Below, piece by piece: positions 25,715-34,234 of a stretch of 64,000 bases of DNA. The DNA comes from DSNY01 sp964539745 (GTDB taxonomy: Bacteria > Pseudomonadota > Gammaproteobacteria > Burkholderiales > Burkholderiaceae_F): NCBI GenBank assembly GCA_964539745.1, contig CAZIJU010000006.1, forward strand, positions 11,209 to 75,208, written 5' to 3'. The notes under the pieces are model-generated. The model made no database searches and was not told the DNA's origin. It saw only the letters and a program-made list of their open reading frames with translations. Position 1 is the stretch's first letter. Each line of letters begins with the position of its first letter. Made by a program: the position numbers and the translations under genes.

Positions 25715-26281
25715 TCACCGTCGAGCGACGCGCGCGGCGATCGCCAGATAGTGCGACAAAGGCGGCGTGGCCGCACCTTCGACTTTCGCCAGATCGTCCC
25801 AGCGCCGAAGCGCGACCGCATCTGGCGCGTACGGCTGCGCGATGAACGCGTTGGCTTGCGCCGCGGTGAAGACGCCGCCCTGCAGCTCGAGGCTGCGCTT
25901 CGAGTCCTCCGACAGCGCGGCCCAATACTCGGCGCCGGACAGCATGCCGTCGCCGTGCACGCACAGGTAGCGTTTTGCGTCGACGTGCAGCTTGATCGGC
26001 TGCAACACGTCGTCGGCGAACAGCCCGCGCAGGAACGGCAGCGCGACATACTGGTGCTTGTCGTCGATGCCGCGCAGCGTCGGCGTCTCGCCCAGGTCGT
26101 TGATCAGGTGGCCGAGGTCGTGCAGGAATGCCGCGGTAATCAGTGCGGCGTCGGCGCCGGCGCGTTCGGCCAGTTGCGCCGATTGCAGCGCGTGTTCGAG
26201 CTGCGTCACCGGCTCTCCGCTGTAAAGCCGGCCGCCCTTGGCCTCGAACAGGCGCGCGATGTCGTCGAGCGAAAGCGCCAT
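25715..26281 (-). CDS. phnZ: PhnZ-type HD-domain oxygenase of phosphonate operons
   Basis: 188 residues of the HDIG family seen in phosphonate operons. Metal ligands are visible: His30, His54-Asp55, His58, His76, His99, and an Asp near 162. Tyr20 and Glu23 (LYSGE) fit the Y-x-x-E gate pair of PhnZ. PhnZ is a mixed-valent di-iron enzyme that oxidatively splits 2-amino-1-hydroxyethylphosphonate to glycine and phosphate after hydroxylation by an Fe/2-oxoglutarate enzyme. That partner gene is absent from this window, so the true substrate here is open. It directly abuts the Na/Pi gene stop. Confidence 0.85.
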   Translation of the reverse strand: MALSLDDIARLFEAKGGRLYSGEPVTQLEHALQSAQLAERAGADAALITAAFLHDLGHLINDLGETPTLRGIDDKHQYVALPFLRGLFADDVLQPIKLHVDAKRYLCVHGDGMLSGAEYWAALSEDSKRSLELQGGVFTAAQANAFIAQPYAPDAVALRRWDDLAKVEGAATPPLSHYLAIAARVARR

Positions 26282-27961
26282 CTACGCGTGGCGTTCGTCG
26301 TGCTTGAACAGCAGCGGCTGCTCGGCGCCGAGCACGCGCGTCTTCGACAGCACGCCGGCGGACTCGAGGATCGGGTAAGCGACCGAGCAGAACAGCGAGT
26401 TGATGCGCTTGAAGTCCGCCAGCAGGTCCAGGTGCAGCGAACTGGTCTCGATCGACTGCGGCGTGTTGCCGGAAAGCCGCTGCAGGTGGCTGTCGGCATA
26501 GCGCATCTCCAGCTCGCGGAACGCGACCTTCTCCGCCATCAGCTGCTGCGCCGACTTGAAGTCGCCGTTCAGGAACACCGCGATCGCCAGCTTCAGGTTC
26601 GCCAGCAGCCGCGCGTGCAGGTGCTCGATCTCCTGCATGCCGGCGTCGGAGAACGACAGCCCGAGCTGGATCTTGCGCTCGGCGATGTCGATCAGCACAC
26701 GCTCGATGATGTCGCCGGCGTGCTCCATGTTGATCGTGAACTGGATGATGTCGGTCCAGCGCTTGGATTCGCGCTCCTCGAGCGCCTCGCGGCTCACCTG
26801 CGCCAGATACAGCTTGATCGCGGTGTACAGCCGGTCGATCTCGTCGTCGCGCTTGCGAAGCGATTCGGCGAGCTGGAAATCGTTGGTCTTCAGCACCGTC
26901 AGCAGGCCGGTCAGCATGTCCTGCACGATGTCGGCGAGCCGGATCGCCTCGCGTGCGGCGCAGCCGATCGCCAGCGCCGGCGTGGCGAGCGCAGTCGCGT
27001 CGAGATGGCGCGGCGTGCCGGGCGTTTCCTTCGCGGCCTCGGCCGGCACCCACGCCTCGACCAGCCGCGCGATCTTCGACACCAGCGGCAGGAACAGCAG
27101 CGCCACGACGAGATTGAACGCCAGATGCATGTTGACGACCATGCGCTGCGGCGTCGGGTCGAGCGCGGCAAGCCACTGCACCGCGAACGGCAGCAGCGGC
27201 AGCGCGATCAGGCAGCCCACCCCTTTAAACAGGAAGTTGCCGAGCGGCACGCGGCGCGTCAGCGGATCGGACTTCAGCGTGGTCAGCACCACGAGCAGCC
27301 CGCTGCCGAGGTTGGCGCCGACGACGATCGCCAGCGCGACCTGCACGGGAATCACGTGCGACGCCGTCAGCGCGGCGGTCAACAGCACGACCGCGAGGCT
27401 CGAGTAGCACGCGATCGCGAAAAGCGCGCCGATCAGCATGTCGAACAGCATGTCGCCCGAGAGCTGCGAGAACAGCACCTTGACGCCGGTCGCATGCGTC
27501 AGCGGCGCGGTCGCCTGCACGATCAGTTGCAGCGCCAGGATCATCACGCCGAGCCCGAGCACGATCTTGCCGATCTGGCCGGCGCGCTCGTTCTTCTTCG
27601 ACAGGTACACGATCACGCCCGCGGCGACGAGCAGCGGCGCAAGCCACGCGAGGTTCAGCGAAAACACCTGCACCATCAGCGCGGTGCCGACGTCCGCACC
27701 CAGCATGACCGCCAGCGCCGCGGCCGTGGCGATCACGCCTTGGCCGACGAAGGTCGAGGTCAGCAGTGCGGTCGCCGTCGAACTCTGCAGCAGCCCGGTG
27801 ACGCCGATTCCGGCGAGGAAGGCGGTCGCGCGCCGTCCGACGCTGCGCCGCAGGACCTGCCGCAGGTTCGCGCCGGCCACGCGCAGCACGCCGGTGCGCA
27901 CGATGTGCGTTCCCCAGACGAGCAGGGCGATCGCGGCGATCAGGTTCAGTAGCGTTTGCAT
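26282..27961 (-). CDS. Na+/phosphate cotransporter family protein with PhoU-like C-terminus
   Basis: 559 residues. Two inverted Na/Pi repeats carry the QSSTAT motif (GLLQSSTATALLTSTFVGQG) and a second similar repeat around VALAIVVGANLGSGLLVV. After about residue 330 the protein is helical and charged, like PhoU (two helical bundles, DDEIDRLYTAIKLYLAQV). Such NptA-like proteins move phosphate with sodium. Its location inside the phosphonate operon suggests it handles phosphate freed by PhnA, either in or out; direction is unknown. The ATG at 27961 gives MQTLLNLIAAIALL. Confidence 0.9.
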   Translation of the reverse strand: MQTLLNLIAAIALLVWGTHIVRTGVLRVAGANLRQVLRRSVGRRATAFLAGIGVTGLLQSSTATALLTSTFVGQGVIATAAALAVMLGADVGTALMVQVFSLNLAWLAPLLVAAGVIVYLSKKNERAGQIGKIVLGLGVMILALQLIVQATAPLTHATGVKVLFSQLSGDMLFDMLIGALFAIACYSSLAVVLLTAALTASHVIPVQVALAIVVGANLGSGLLVVLTTLKSDPLTRRVPLGNFLFKGVGCLIALPLLPFAVQWLAALDPTPQRMVVNMHLAFNLVVALLFLPLVSKIARLVEAWVPAEAAKETPGTPRHLDATALATPALAIGCAAREAIRLADIVQDMLTGLLTVLKTNDFQLAESLRKRDDEIDRLYTAIKLYLAQVSREALEERESKRWTDIIQFTINMEHAGDIIERVLIDIAERKIQLGLSFSDAGMQEIEHLHARLLANLKLAIAVFLNGDFKSAQQLMAEKVAFRELEMRYADSHLQRLSGNTPQSIETSSLHLDLLADFKRINSLFCSVAYPILESAGVLSKTRVLGAEQPLLFKHDERHA

Positions 27962-28052
27962 CTGTCGTGGACGTCCATCGTCCTGCGGTTCCACTGCCTC
28001 GACGATTCGTCGCGCGTGCGGCCGGGTTGCCGCTCGTCGCGCGGATCGGGTG

Positions 28053-29492
28053 TCAGAACGGGATCGAGTAAGTCTTCGTGTTGGTGAACGATTTCATCGC
28101 CTCCAGCACGCCTTCCTTGTACCCCAGACCGCTGTCCTTGATCCCTCCAAAAGGCGTCAATTCGAGCCGGTATCCAGGGACCTCGCGAACGTTGACGGTG
28201 CCGACGTGCAGCTCCTGCACGAAGCGGGTCACGTAGTCGAGGCGGTTCGTGCATATCGCGGAAGACAGCCCGTAGGCCGTGGAGTTCGCGATCGCGATCG
28301 CTTCGTCGATGTCGGCGAAACGGATGATCGGCGATACCGGGCCGAACGTCTCGGTTTTCACGACGCGCATCTCGGGCGACACGCGGTCGATCACGGTCGG
28401 CGCGTACAGCGCGCCGCGCCGCACGTGGCCGGCGAGCAGCTTCGCGCCTTGCGCGATCGCCTCGTCGACGCGTGCTTCGAACTCGCGGGCGGCCGCCTCG
28501 TCGATCACCGTGCCCATGTCGGTGGCGGGGTCGAGCGGATCGCCGTACTTCACGGCCTTCGTGTTCTCCACCAGCCGCTCGACGAACCCGTCGGCGACGC
28601 GCTCGTGCACGAGGATCCGCTTGACCGCCGTGCAGCGCTGACCGGAGTTCCTGTAGGAGCCTGTGGCGGCGAGCGCGGCGGCCTCGTCCAGATCGGCGTC
28701 CTCCATCACGATCAGCGGGTCGTTGCCGCCGAGCTCCAGCACCTGCCGCTTGTAGACCGCGCGCGCGGCGATGTGCTTGCCGACCGCCACGCCGCCGGTG
28801 AACGTGACGAGGTCGACGTCGGGACTGGTCAGCAGTTCGTCGGCGATCTCCTTGGGGTCGCCGGTGACGACCGACAGCATCTCAGGCGGCAGCCCCGCCT
28901 CGTACAGCACGTCGGCGAGCACGAGCGCGGCGAGCGGCGTCTTCTCGCTCGGTTTCACCACGATCCGGTTGTTGGTCGCGACAGCCGGCGCGACCTTGTG
29001 GATCACCTGGTTCAGCGGGTGGTTGAACGGCGTGATGGCGCTGATCGCGCCGAGCAGCGGCTCGCGCAGCGTGTAGACCTTGCGGTGCTTTCCGTGCGCC
29101 GTCAGATCGCAGGAAAAAATCTGGCCGTCATCGACCAGCGACTGGTTGGCCGCGAACAGCAGCACGTCGGAGGCGCGGCCGACCTCGTACAGCGTGTCCT
29201 TCAGACACAGCCCTGATTCGAGCGTGATCAGCCGCGCGATCTCGTCGCGCCGTGCGGCGATCAGCTCCGCCGCGCGCATCAGGATCCGGTAGCGGTCGTG
29301 GCGGGTCAACCTGCTGCGAAAGTTCCTTGCGATGCGCAGCGCTTCGCGGACCTGATCGACGGTGGCCAGCGGAACCGTCGCGACGACCTCGCCGGTGTAC
29401 GGGTAGCGCACCTCGAAGCTGCCGCTGCCGGCGACCTTGCGCCCGGCGATGCGCAGCGACTCGTGCCTGACGGGTGCGATCGGCGCGTTCAT
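28053..29492 (-). CDS. phnY: Phosphonoacetaldehyde dehydrogenase
   Basis: 479 residues of the NAD(P)-dependent aldehyde dehydrogenase superfamily. The catalytic Cys287 is in NSGQRCTAVKR, Glu253 in LELGGNDP, and the cofactor site is around FTGGVAVGKH. It oxidises phosphonoacetaldehyde (product of PhnW) to phosphonoacetate (substrate of PhnA). The assignment to PhnY rests on the ALDH subtype plus its place next to phnA and across from phnW. It starts at ATG 29492, about 100 bases after phnA, on the same strand. Note that the name phnY is also used for an unrelated hydroxylase. Confidence 0.93.
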   Translation of the reverse strand: MNAPIAPVRHESLRIAGRKVAGSGSFEVRYPYTGEVVATVPLATVDQVREALRIARNFRSRLTRHDRYRILMRAAELIAARRDEIARLITLESGLCLKDTLYEVGRASDVLLFAANQSLVDDGQIFSCDLTAHGKHRKVYTLREPLLGAISAITPFNHPLNQVIHKVAPAVATNNRIVVKPSEKTPLAALVLADVLYEAGLPPEMLSVVTGDPKEIADELLTSPDVDLVTFTGGVAVGKHIAARAVYKRQVLELGGNDPLIVMEDADLDEAAALAATGSYRNSGQRCTAVKRILVHERVADGFVERLVENTKAVKYGDPLDPATDMGTVIDEAAAREFEARVDEAIAQGAKLLAGHVRRGALYAPTVIDRVSPEMRVVKTETFGPVSPIIRFADIDEAIAIANSTAYGLSSAICTNRLDYVTRFVQELHVGTVNVREVPGYRLELTPFGGIKDSGLGYKEGVLEAMKSFTNTKTYSIPF

Positions 29493-29595
29493 GGCGCTTG
29501 GCCCGGCCGCAGCGGCACGCGAAACGCCGCGGCGAAGGCGGACTCGGCGCCCGGTGCGCCCGTCGGATCGGTGATGGAAGACGTCATTTCCTCTT

Positions 29596-30807
29596 CTACT
29601 GCGCGTGGTTCAGCGCAAGGTCGAACGCGTCGAAGTTGCGCCACCTGCGGCTGCTGTCCAATCCAGGCACGCGCCGGTTGACGACGAGCGGAACGCGCTG
29701 CTCGGAGATGCCGCCGTGCGAGCGCAGCGGCCGTTCGAGCTGCGACAGATCGTGGCGCGACACCGACGTGCCCAGCACGAAGCTGCGCTCGGCGACGACG
29801 ATGAGGTCGCCGATGCGATCGGCCGGCAGCTCGAAGCGAAGCGCGGCTTCATCGCGCGCAGCGACGAGCTCGATGCCGCGGATGTCGCGCAGCCGCATCA
29901 TCGTGGCGCGGGCGGTGTCGGGGGGGAGATACAGCGTCGCGAACGAGCCGAGCGCGCCGTGGTGCACGACGTACGGGTCGGTGATCGGCAGGATCACGCG
30001 TGCGCGGCCCGCACCGAGCCAGCCGTCGAGCAGGTCCTGCAGGTAGATCACGTTCGGGCTGGCGTCGAGTTTGGTCTTGGCGTTCATTCCGTGGTCGGCC
30101 GTCAGCGCGACCACCGCGCCCAACGCGTCGAGCCTGGCCAGATACCGGTCCATCATCGCGTAGAAGCGGTTCGCCTCGGGATCGCCCGGCGCGTGCTTGT
30201 GCTGGACGTAGTCGGTCGTCGACAGGTACAGCACGTCGGGCCGACGCGTTTCGAGCAGCTTCACGCCGGCGGCGAACACGAATTCCGACAGTTCGGCGCT
30301 GTAGACCGACGGCACCGGCATGCCCACCAGCGGCAGCACGCCGTCGATGCCGTGCTCGGCGACCGTCGCCTGGTCGGCCTTTTCCGACGAGAAGCAGATG
30401 CCGCGCATTCCGTGACCGAGCAGCTTGCGCAGCTTGTCCTTGGCCGTGACGACCGCGACCGAGCGGCCGGCGTCGGCCAGCCGCGCGAGCAGCGTCGGCG
30501 CGCGCAGCCACTTCGGGTCGTTCATCATCACTTCGCTGCCGGTCGACGTGTCGTACAGATAGTTGCCGCAGATGCCGTGCACCGAAGGCGGCGCTCCGGT
30601 GACGATCGACAGGTTGTTCGGGTTCGTGAAGCTCGGCACGACGCAATCGGCGACGAGCGCCGTGCCTTCGGCGAGCCAGCGCTTCATCGTCGGCATCCGC
30701 CCGGCGGCGACCGCCTGCGCGATGTAGTCGGGCTCGCAGCCGTCCACGCAGATCACGACGGTCGGCTGTTTCGGCATCGCATAGTGCCGGCCGTTGACTT
30801 GCAGCAT
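29596..30807 (-). CDS. phnA: Phosphonoacetate hydrolase
   Basis: 403 residues of the alkaline phosphatase superfamily. Zinc-binding and nucleophile elements are seen: VICVDGCEPDY (Asp22), Thr61 in VVPSFTNPNN, LSTTDYVQHKHAPGDPE, and ALTADHGMNAK. It splits the C-P bond of phosphonoacetate to acetate and phosphate. The start at ATG 30807 gives MLQVNGRHY, matching the usual PhnA beginning; the gene follows phnR by three bases, so regulator and enzyme are in one operon. Confidence 0.95.
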   Translation of the reverse strand: MLQVNGRHYAMPKQPTVVICVDGCEPDYIAQAVAAGRMPTMKRWLAEGTALVADCVVPSFTNPNNLSIVTGAPPSVHGICGNYLYDTSTGSEVMMNDPKWLRAPTLLARLADAGRSVAVVTAKDKLRKLLGHGMRGICFSSEKADQATVAEHGIDGVLPLVGMPVPSVYSAELSEFVFAAGVKLLETRRPDVLYLSTTDYVQHKHAPGDPEANRFYAMMDRYLARLDALGAVVALTADHGMNAKTKLDASPNVIYLQDLLDGWLGAGRARVILPITDPYVVHHGALGSFATLYLPPDTARATMMRLRDIRGIELVAARDEAALRFELPADRIGDLIVVAERSFVLGTSVSRHDLSQLERPLRSHGGISEQRVPLVVNRRVPGLDSSRRWRNFDAFDLALNHAQ

Positions 30808-30810
30808 CGT

Positions 30811-31533
30811 CTAGCCCTTTCGTCCGGCGCGCGCCCGTGCCGGGGCGGAGTGCACCGCCTCGCCCTTGAGCATGCGCTCCTTGCTTTCGATCACGTGCTC
30901 GTACATCGCGCGGCCGGCGGCTTCGGCGTCGCCCGAGGCGATCGCCTTCAGGATCTGCCGGTGTTCGGCGACGGAGTGCGGCAGCGCGCCGCGGTCGTTG
31001 AGGTTGCGGCGGCGGAACAGCGCGAGTTCCTTGACCAGCTTGCGGTAGATCGCCGCGAGCTTGCGGTTGCCGGCGAACTCGACGAGCGCGTCGTGGAACT
31101 GCAGGTTCAGCAGGTGGTAGGCGTCGGCGTCGCCGGCTTTCGCCGCCGCCTCCATGCGGTCGACGAGCGCGCGCGCCTTCTTCAACTGCTCGGCCGTGAT
31201 CGACGTTGCGAGCCTGCGGCCGATCAGTTCGTCCATCGCGGCGCGCAGGTCGTAGATCTCGACCGCCTCATCGAGCGGGATGTCGCGCACGAAGACGCCG
31301 CGGTTCTTTTCCTGCCGCACGAGGCCCGCCTCCTCGAGCATGCGGAAGGCCTCGCGGATCGGCCCGCGCGAAATGCCGAGCCGCTCGGACAGCCACGCTT
31401 CGGTGAGCTTGGCGCCGGGCGCGATTTCGCCGGCGAGGATCATGCGTTCGATTTCCTGCTGCGCCGCGTTCGCGAGCGACGCGGTGCGCAGCAGCGCGAT
31501 CGTCGGATGCGGGATCACCTGGGAGTCGGGCAT
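30811..31533 (-). CDS. phnR: GntR-family regulator of phosphonate utilisation
   Basis: 240 residues. The N-terminal winged HTH is typical of GntR (AWLSERLGISRGPIREAFRM). A C-terminal FCD ligand domain has metal-binding histidines (NLQFHDALVEFAG, SVAEHRQIL, MYEHVIESK). It matches the FCD-type regulator commonly found with phnWAY genes. It is the first gene of the leftward arm; a perfect palindrome 27 bases upstream of its ATG is the probable operator, implying autoregulation as well as control of phnSTUW. Confidence 0.92.
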   Translation of the reverse strand: MPDSQVIPHPTIALLRTASLANAAQQEIERMILAGEIAPGAKLTEAWLSERLGISRGPIREAFRMLEEAGLVRQEKNRGVFVRDIPLDEAVEIYDLRAAMDELIGRRLATSITAEQLKKARALVDRMEAAAKAGDADAYHLLNLQFHDALVEFAGNRKLAAIYRKLVKELALFRRRNLNDRGALPHSVAEHRQILKAIASGDAEAAGRAMYEHVIESKERMLKGEAVHSAPARARAGRKG

Positions 31534-31559
31534 GCGGCGAGTCTATCGCCGTCCGGATG

Positions 31560-31615
31560 GATTGTCGACAATCTGCAAAAAACAATTGACACGAAATTTC
31601 GGCGCTGCGTAGACT
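31560..31615 (+). promoter_or_regulatory. Probable PhnR operator and phnS promoter
   Basis: GATTGTCGACAATC at 31560-31573 is a perfect 14-base palindrome of the TTGTNNACAA type bound by FCD-class GntR proteins. It is followed by TTGACA (31586-31591) and, 18 bases on, TAGACT (31610-31615), a good sigma-70 promoter for phnS. The leader from there to the phnS ATG is about 200 bases. Leftward, the palindrome overlaps the likely -35 region of phnR. Sites were read directly; the binding protein is inferred. Confidence 0.7.
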
Positions 31616-31819
31616 GGCCCGCCATAAGAGATGCCCAAGGCGAGATGCCGCAGGCACGGGCAGACGCGATCGCGCCGGCGCATGCGGCGGGGCTTCGCTG
31701 GGCCCCGGCGGTCACCGGTCGGTCACGCAGGAAGGTTAACTTCGCGGGTTGCCGCGGCTCGTCATGGGCGCGGTCGCATCGCGGGTTCCCCTCGGAATTC
31801 AGACGAATAGGAGGCGTTC

Positions 31820-32848
31820 ATGAAGTTCCGCAATCCGGCGTTCGGCGTGCTGTGCGCGTTCGCCCTTTCGCTCGCCGCCACCGGTGCAGCGGCGCAGAAG
31901 ACCCAACTCACCGTCTATACCGCGCTCGAAACCGACCAGTTGAAGGCGTACCAGAGTGCCTTCGAGAAGGCGAATCCGAACATCGAGATCGTCTGGGTGC
32001 GCGACTCCACGGGCGTGATCACGGCCAAGCTGCTGGCCGAGAAGTCCAACCCGCGCGCAGACGTCGTCATGGGCGTGGCCGCGACCAGCATGGCGATCTT
32101 CGATGCCGAGGGCATGCTGCAGCCGTACGCACCCAAGGGGCTCGAGCGCGTAGCGCCGCAGTACCGCGACGGAAAGAACCCGCCCGCCTGGGTCGGGATG
32201 GACGTTTGGGGCGCAACGATCTGCTTCAACACCGCCGAAGCGGCCAAGCGCAATATCCCGAAGCCGGAGACGTGGAAAGATCTGACCAAGCCCGTCTACA
32301 AGGGCCAGATCGTGATGCCGCACCCGGCTTCCAGCGGCACCGGGTTCTTCGACGTGTCCGCCTGGCTGCAACTCTGGGGCGAGGCCGAAGGCTGGAAGTA
32401 CATGGACGCGCTGCACGAGAACATCGCGCAGTACATGCACTCGGGGTCGCGGCCATGCGCGTCGGCGGCCAATGGCGAGTACGTCGTCGGCATCTCGTTC
32501 GAGTACCGCGCCAACCGCGAGAAGGCGCAGGGCAAGCCGATCGAACTGGTGTTCCCGAAGGAAGGGCTCGGCTGGGACCTCGAAGCGATCGCCATCCACA
32601 AGGGCACCAAGAACCTCGCCGCCGCGCAGCGGCTGCTCGACTGGTCGATCTCGGACGAGGCGATGGCGCTGTACGCGAACAACTTCGCGATCGTCGCGGT
32701 ACCGGGGCTGTCGAAGCCGCTGCCCAACGTTCCGGCCGACTACGCCTCGCGGCTCGTGAAGAACGACTTCGCGTGGGCCGCGAAGAACCGCGACCGCATC
32801 CTGAAGGAGTGGAGCAGGCGCTACGAAAGCAAGGCGGCTCCCAAGTAG
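31820..32848 (+). CDS. phnS: 2-Aminoethylphosphonate ABC transporter, substrate-binding protein
   Basis: 342 residues with a signal peptide (FALSLAATGAAAQ, about residues 1-24) and the Fbp/thiamine-type binding-protein fold (TVYTALETDQLKAYQ, GVAATSMAIFDAEGM, HPASSGTGFFDVSAW). It captures AEP in the periplasm for PhnTU. A strong ribosome site AGGAGG precedes the ATG. First gene of the rightward arm, next to PhnT/U/W, which fixes its role. Confidence 0.93.
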   Translation: MKFRNPAFGVLCAFALSLAATGAAAQKTQLTVYTALETDQLKAYQSAFEKANPNIEIVWVRDSTGVITAKLLAEKSNPRADVVMGVAATSMAIFDAEGMLQPYAPKGLERVAPQYRDGKNPPAWVGMDVWGATICFNTAEAAKRNIPKPETWKDLTKPVYKGQIVMPHPASSGTGFFDVSAWLQLWGEAEGWKYMDALHENIAQYMHSGSRPCASAANGEYVVGISFEYRANREKAQGKPIELVFPKEGLGWDLEAIAIHKGTKNLAAAQRLLDWSISDEAMALYANNFAIVAVPGLSKPLPNVPADYASRLVKNDFAWAAKNRDRILKEWSRRYESKAAPK

Positions 32849-32987
32849 CCGGGGTGGCCGCCGCAAGTTGCGACAGGGTCGGCCACGGAGCGCACGGAGG
32901 CGGGGTGTCTTGGGTCAGCCTTCCGCCGTGCTTTCCGTGTCCTCTGTCGTGAAAGAACACCGGCCCGAGAAGTTCGAGGCGAGTTTG
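32849..32987. repeat. Intergenic inverted-repeat sequence between phnS and phnT
   Basis: The gap contains CCACGGAGCGCACGGAGGC and, further on, GCTTTCCGTGTCCTCTGTCG, together an imperfect inverted repeat of the ACGGAG / CTCCGT type. Sequences like this recur between genes in many bacterial genomes. It could stabilise or end the phnS transcript so that the binding protein is made in excess over PhnTU. Confidence 0.4.
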
Positions 32988-34234
32988 ATGTCGGAGGCCG
33001 CGGCGCGCGAAGCGTTGCGCCTGGAGGGGATCCACAAGGCGTTCGGCGGCTTCGTCGCGCTGCAGTCGGTGGACCTCGCGATCAACGCCGGCGAGCTGGT
33101 CTGCTTCGTCGGACCGTCCGGCTGCGGCAAGACGACGCTGCTGCGGATCATTGCCGGTCTGGAGTCCGCGACACGCGGGCGCGTGTTTCAGAACGGGCGC
33201 GACATCTCGAGCGCGCCGCCGTCGGCGCGCGACTACGGCATCGTGTTCCAGTCCTACGCGCTGTTTCCGAACCTGACGGTCCGCGAGAACATCGCCTACG
33301 GCCTGGTCAACCGGCGCCGCGCGCGTGCGCAGATCGAGGCGCGCGTGGCCGAACTGCTGACGCTGGTGGGCCTGCCCGATTCCGGCCCGAAGTACCCGAG
33401 CCAGCTTTCCGGCGGGCAGCAGCAGCGCATTGCACTAGCGCGCGCGCTCGCCACCGCGCCGAGCCTGCTGCTGCTCGACGAGCCGCTGTCGGCGCTCGAC
33501 GCCANNNNNNNNNNNNNNNNNNNNNNNNNNNNNNNNNNNNNNNNNNNNNNNNNNNNNNNNNNNNNNNNNNNNNNNNNNNNNNNNNNNNNNNNNNNNNNNN
33601 NNNNGCCACCGCGCCGAGCCTGCTGCTGCTCGACGAGCCGCTGTCGGCGCTCGACGCCAAGGAGCGCGAGCGGCTGCGCGGTGAGATCCGCCAGCTGCAG
33701 AAGCGCGTCGGCGTCACGACGATCATGGTCACGCACGACCAGGAAGAAGCGCTGTCGATGTCCGATCGAGTCGTCGTGATGAACCACGGCCGCATCGAAC
33801 AGGTCGGCACGCCTTTGCGGGTCTACGAGCAGCCGGCCACACCCTTCGTCGCCGACTTCCTCGGCAAGGTCAATGTGCTGCGCGCGACGAGCCTTGGCGA
33901 GGGGCGTTATCGGGTCGGCCGCGTCGAGCTCGCGACGCAGGCCAACGGCTACGCGGCGGGCGAGACCGTGCGGCTGTATCTGCGGCCCGAGGATCGCATG
34001 CTGCCCGACTCCGGCCCGGTCGAGCGGATGCCGAACGCCGTGCGCGGGCGCGTGCTCGCTGTGGACTTCCTCGGCACCTATTGCCTGGCCGCGATGGAGG
34101 TCGAAGGCTTCGAGGGCCAGAAGCTGCTCGTTTACTTTTCGCTGAACCAGGCGCTCGAAATGGGCGTGCGCGAGGGCGCGACGATTCCCTTCGCGCTGCG
34201 GGGCGAGCGCGTCCGCGTATTTCCGTCGGCATGA
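32988..34234 (+). CDS. phnT: 2-Aminoethylphosphonate ABC transporter, ATP-binding protein (interrupted by an assembly gap)
   Basis: The ABC protein has Walker A GPSGCGKT (42-49), Q-loop FQSYALFPN, signature LSGGQQQRIALARAL, Walker B LLLLDEPLSALDA and the switch His in MVTHDQEEA. A TOBE-like C-terminal domain follows. The gene contains 100 N (33505-33604). The 55 bases before the N are repeated exactly after them; removing the N and one copy (155 bases) gives an unbroken 363-codon frame, so the gene is intact in reality. The ATGA overlap with phnU shows translational coupling. Confidence 0.9.
33450..33659. repeat. 55-bp identical repeats flanking a 100-N scaffold gap
   Basis: 33450-33504 and 33605-33659 are identical (each starts GCCACCGCGCCGAGCCTGCT) on both sides of exactly 100 N. 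This is the mark of two contigs whose ends overlap but were joined with a standard gap. It is an assembly artefact, not a biological repeat. Confidence 0.95.

Noticed and set aside
29605..32952. 1115-codon plus-strand open frame across phnA, phnR and phnS
   Set aside because: It runs antisense to phnA and phnR and out of frame with phnS. The genes underneath have clear catalytic motifs, so this frame is a by-product of high GC.
33505..33604. Gene disruption of phnT by an insertion
   Set aside because: The N-run is exactly 100 and flanked by identical 55-base ends, which is a scaffolding artefact, not an insertion sequence.
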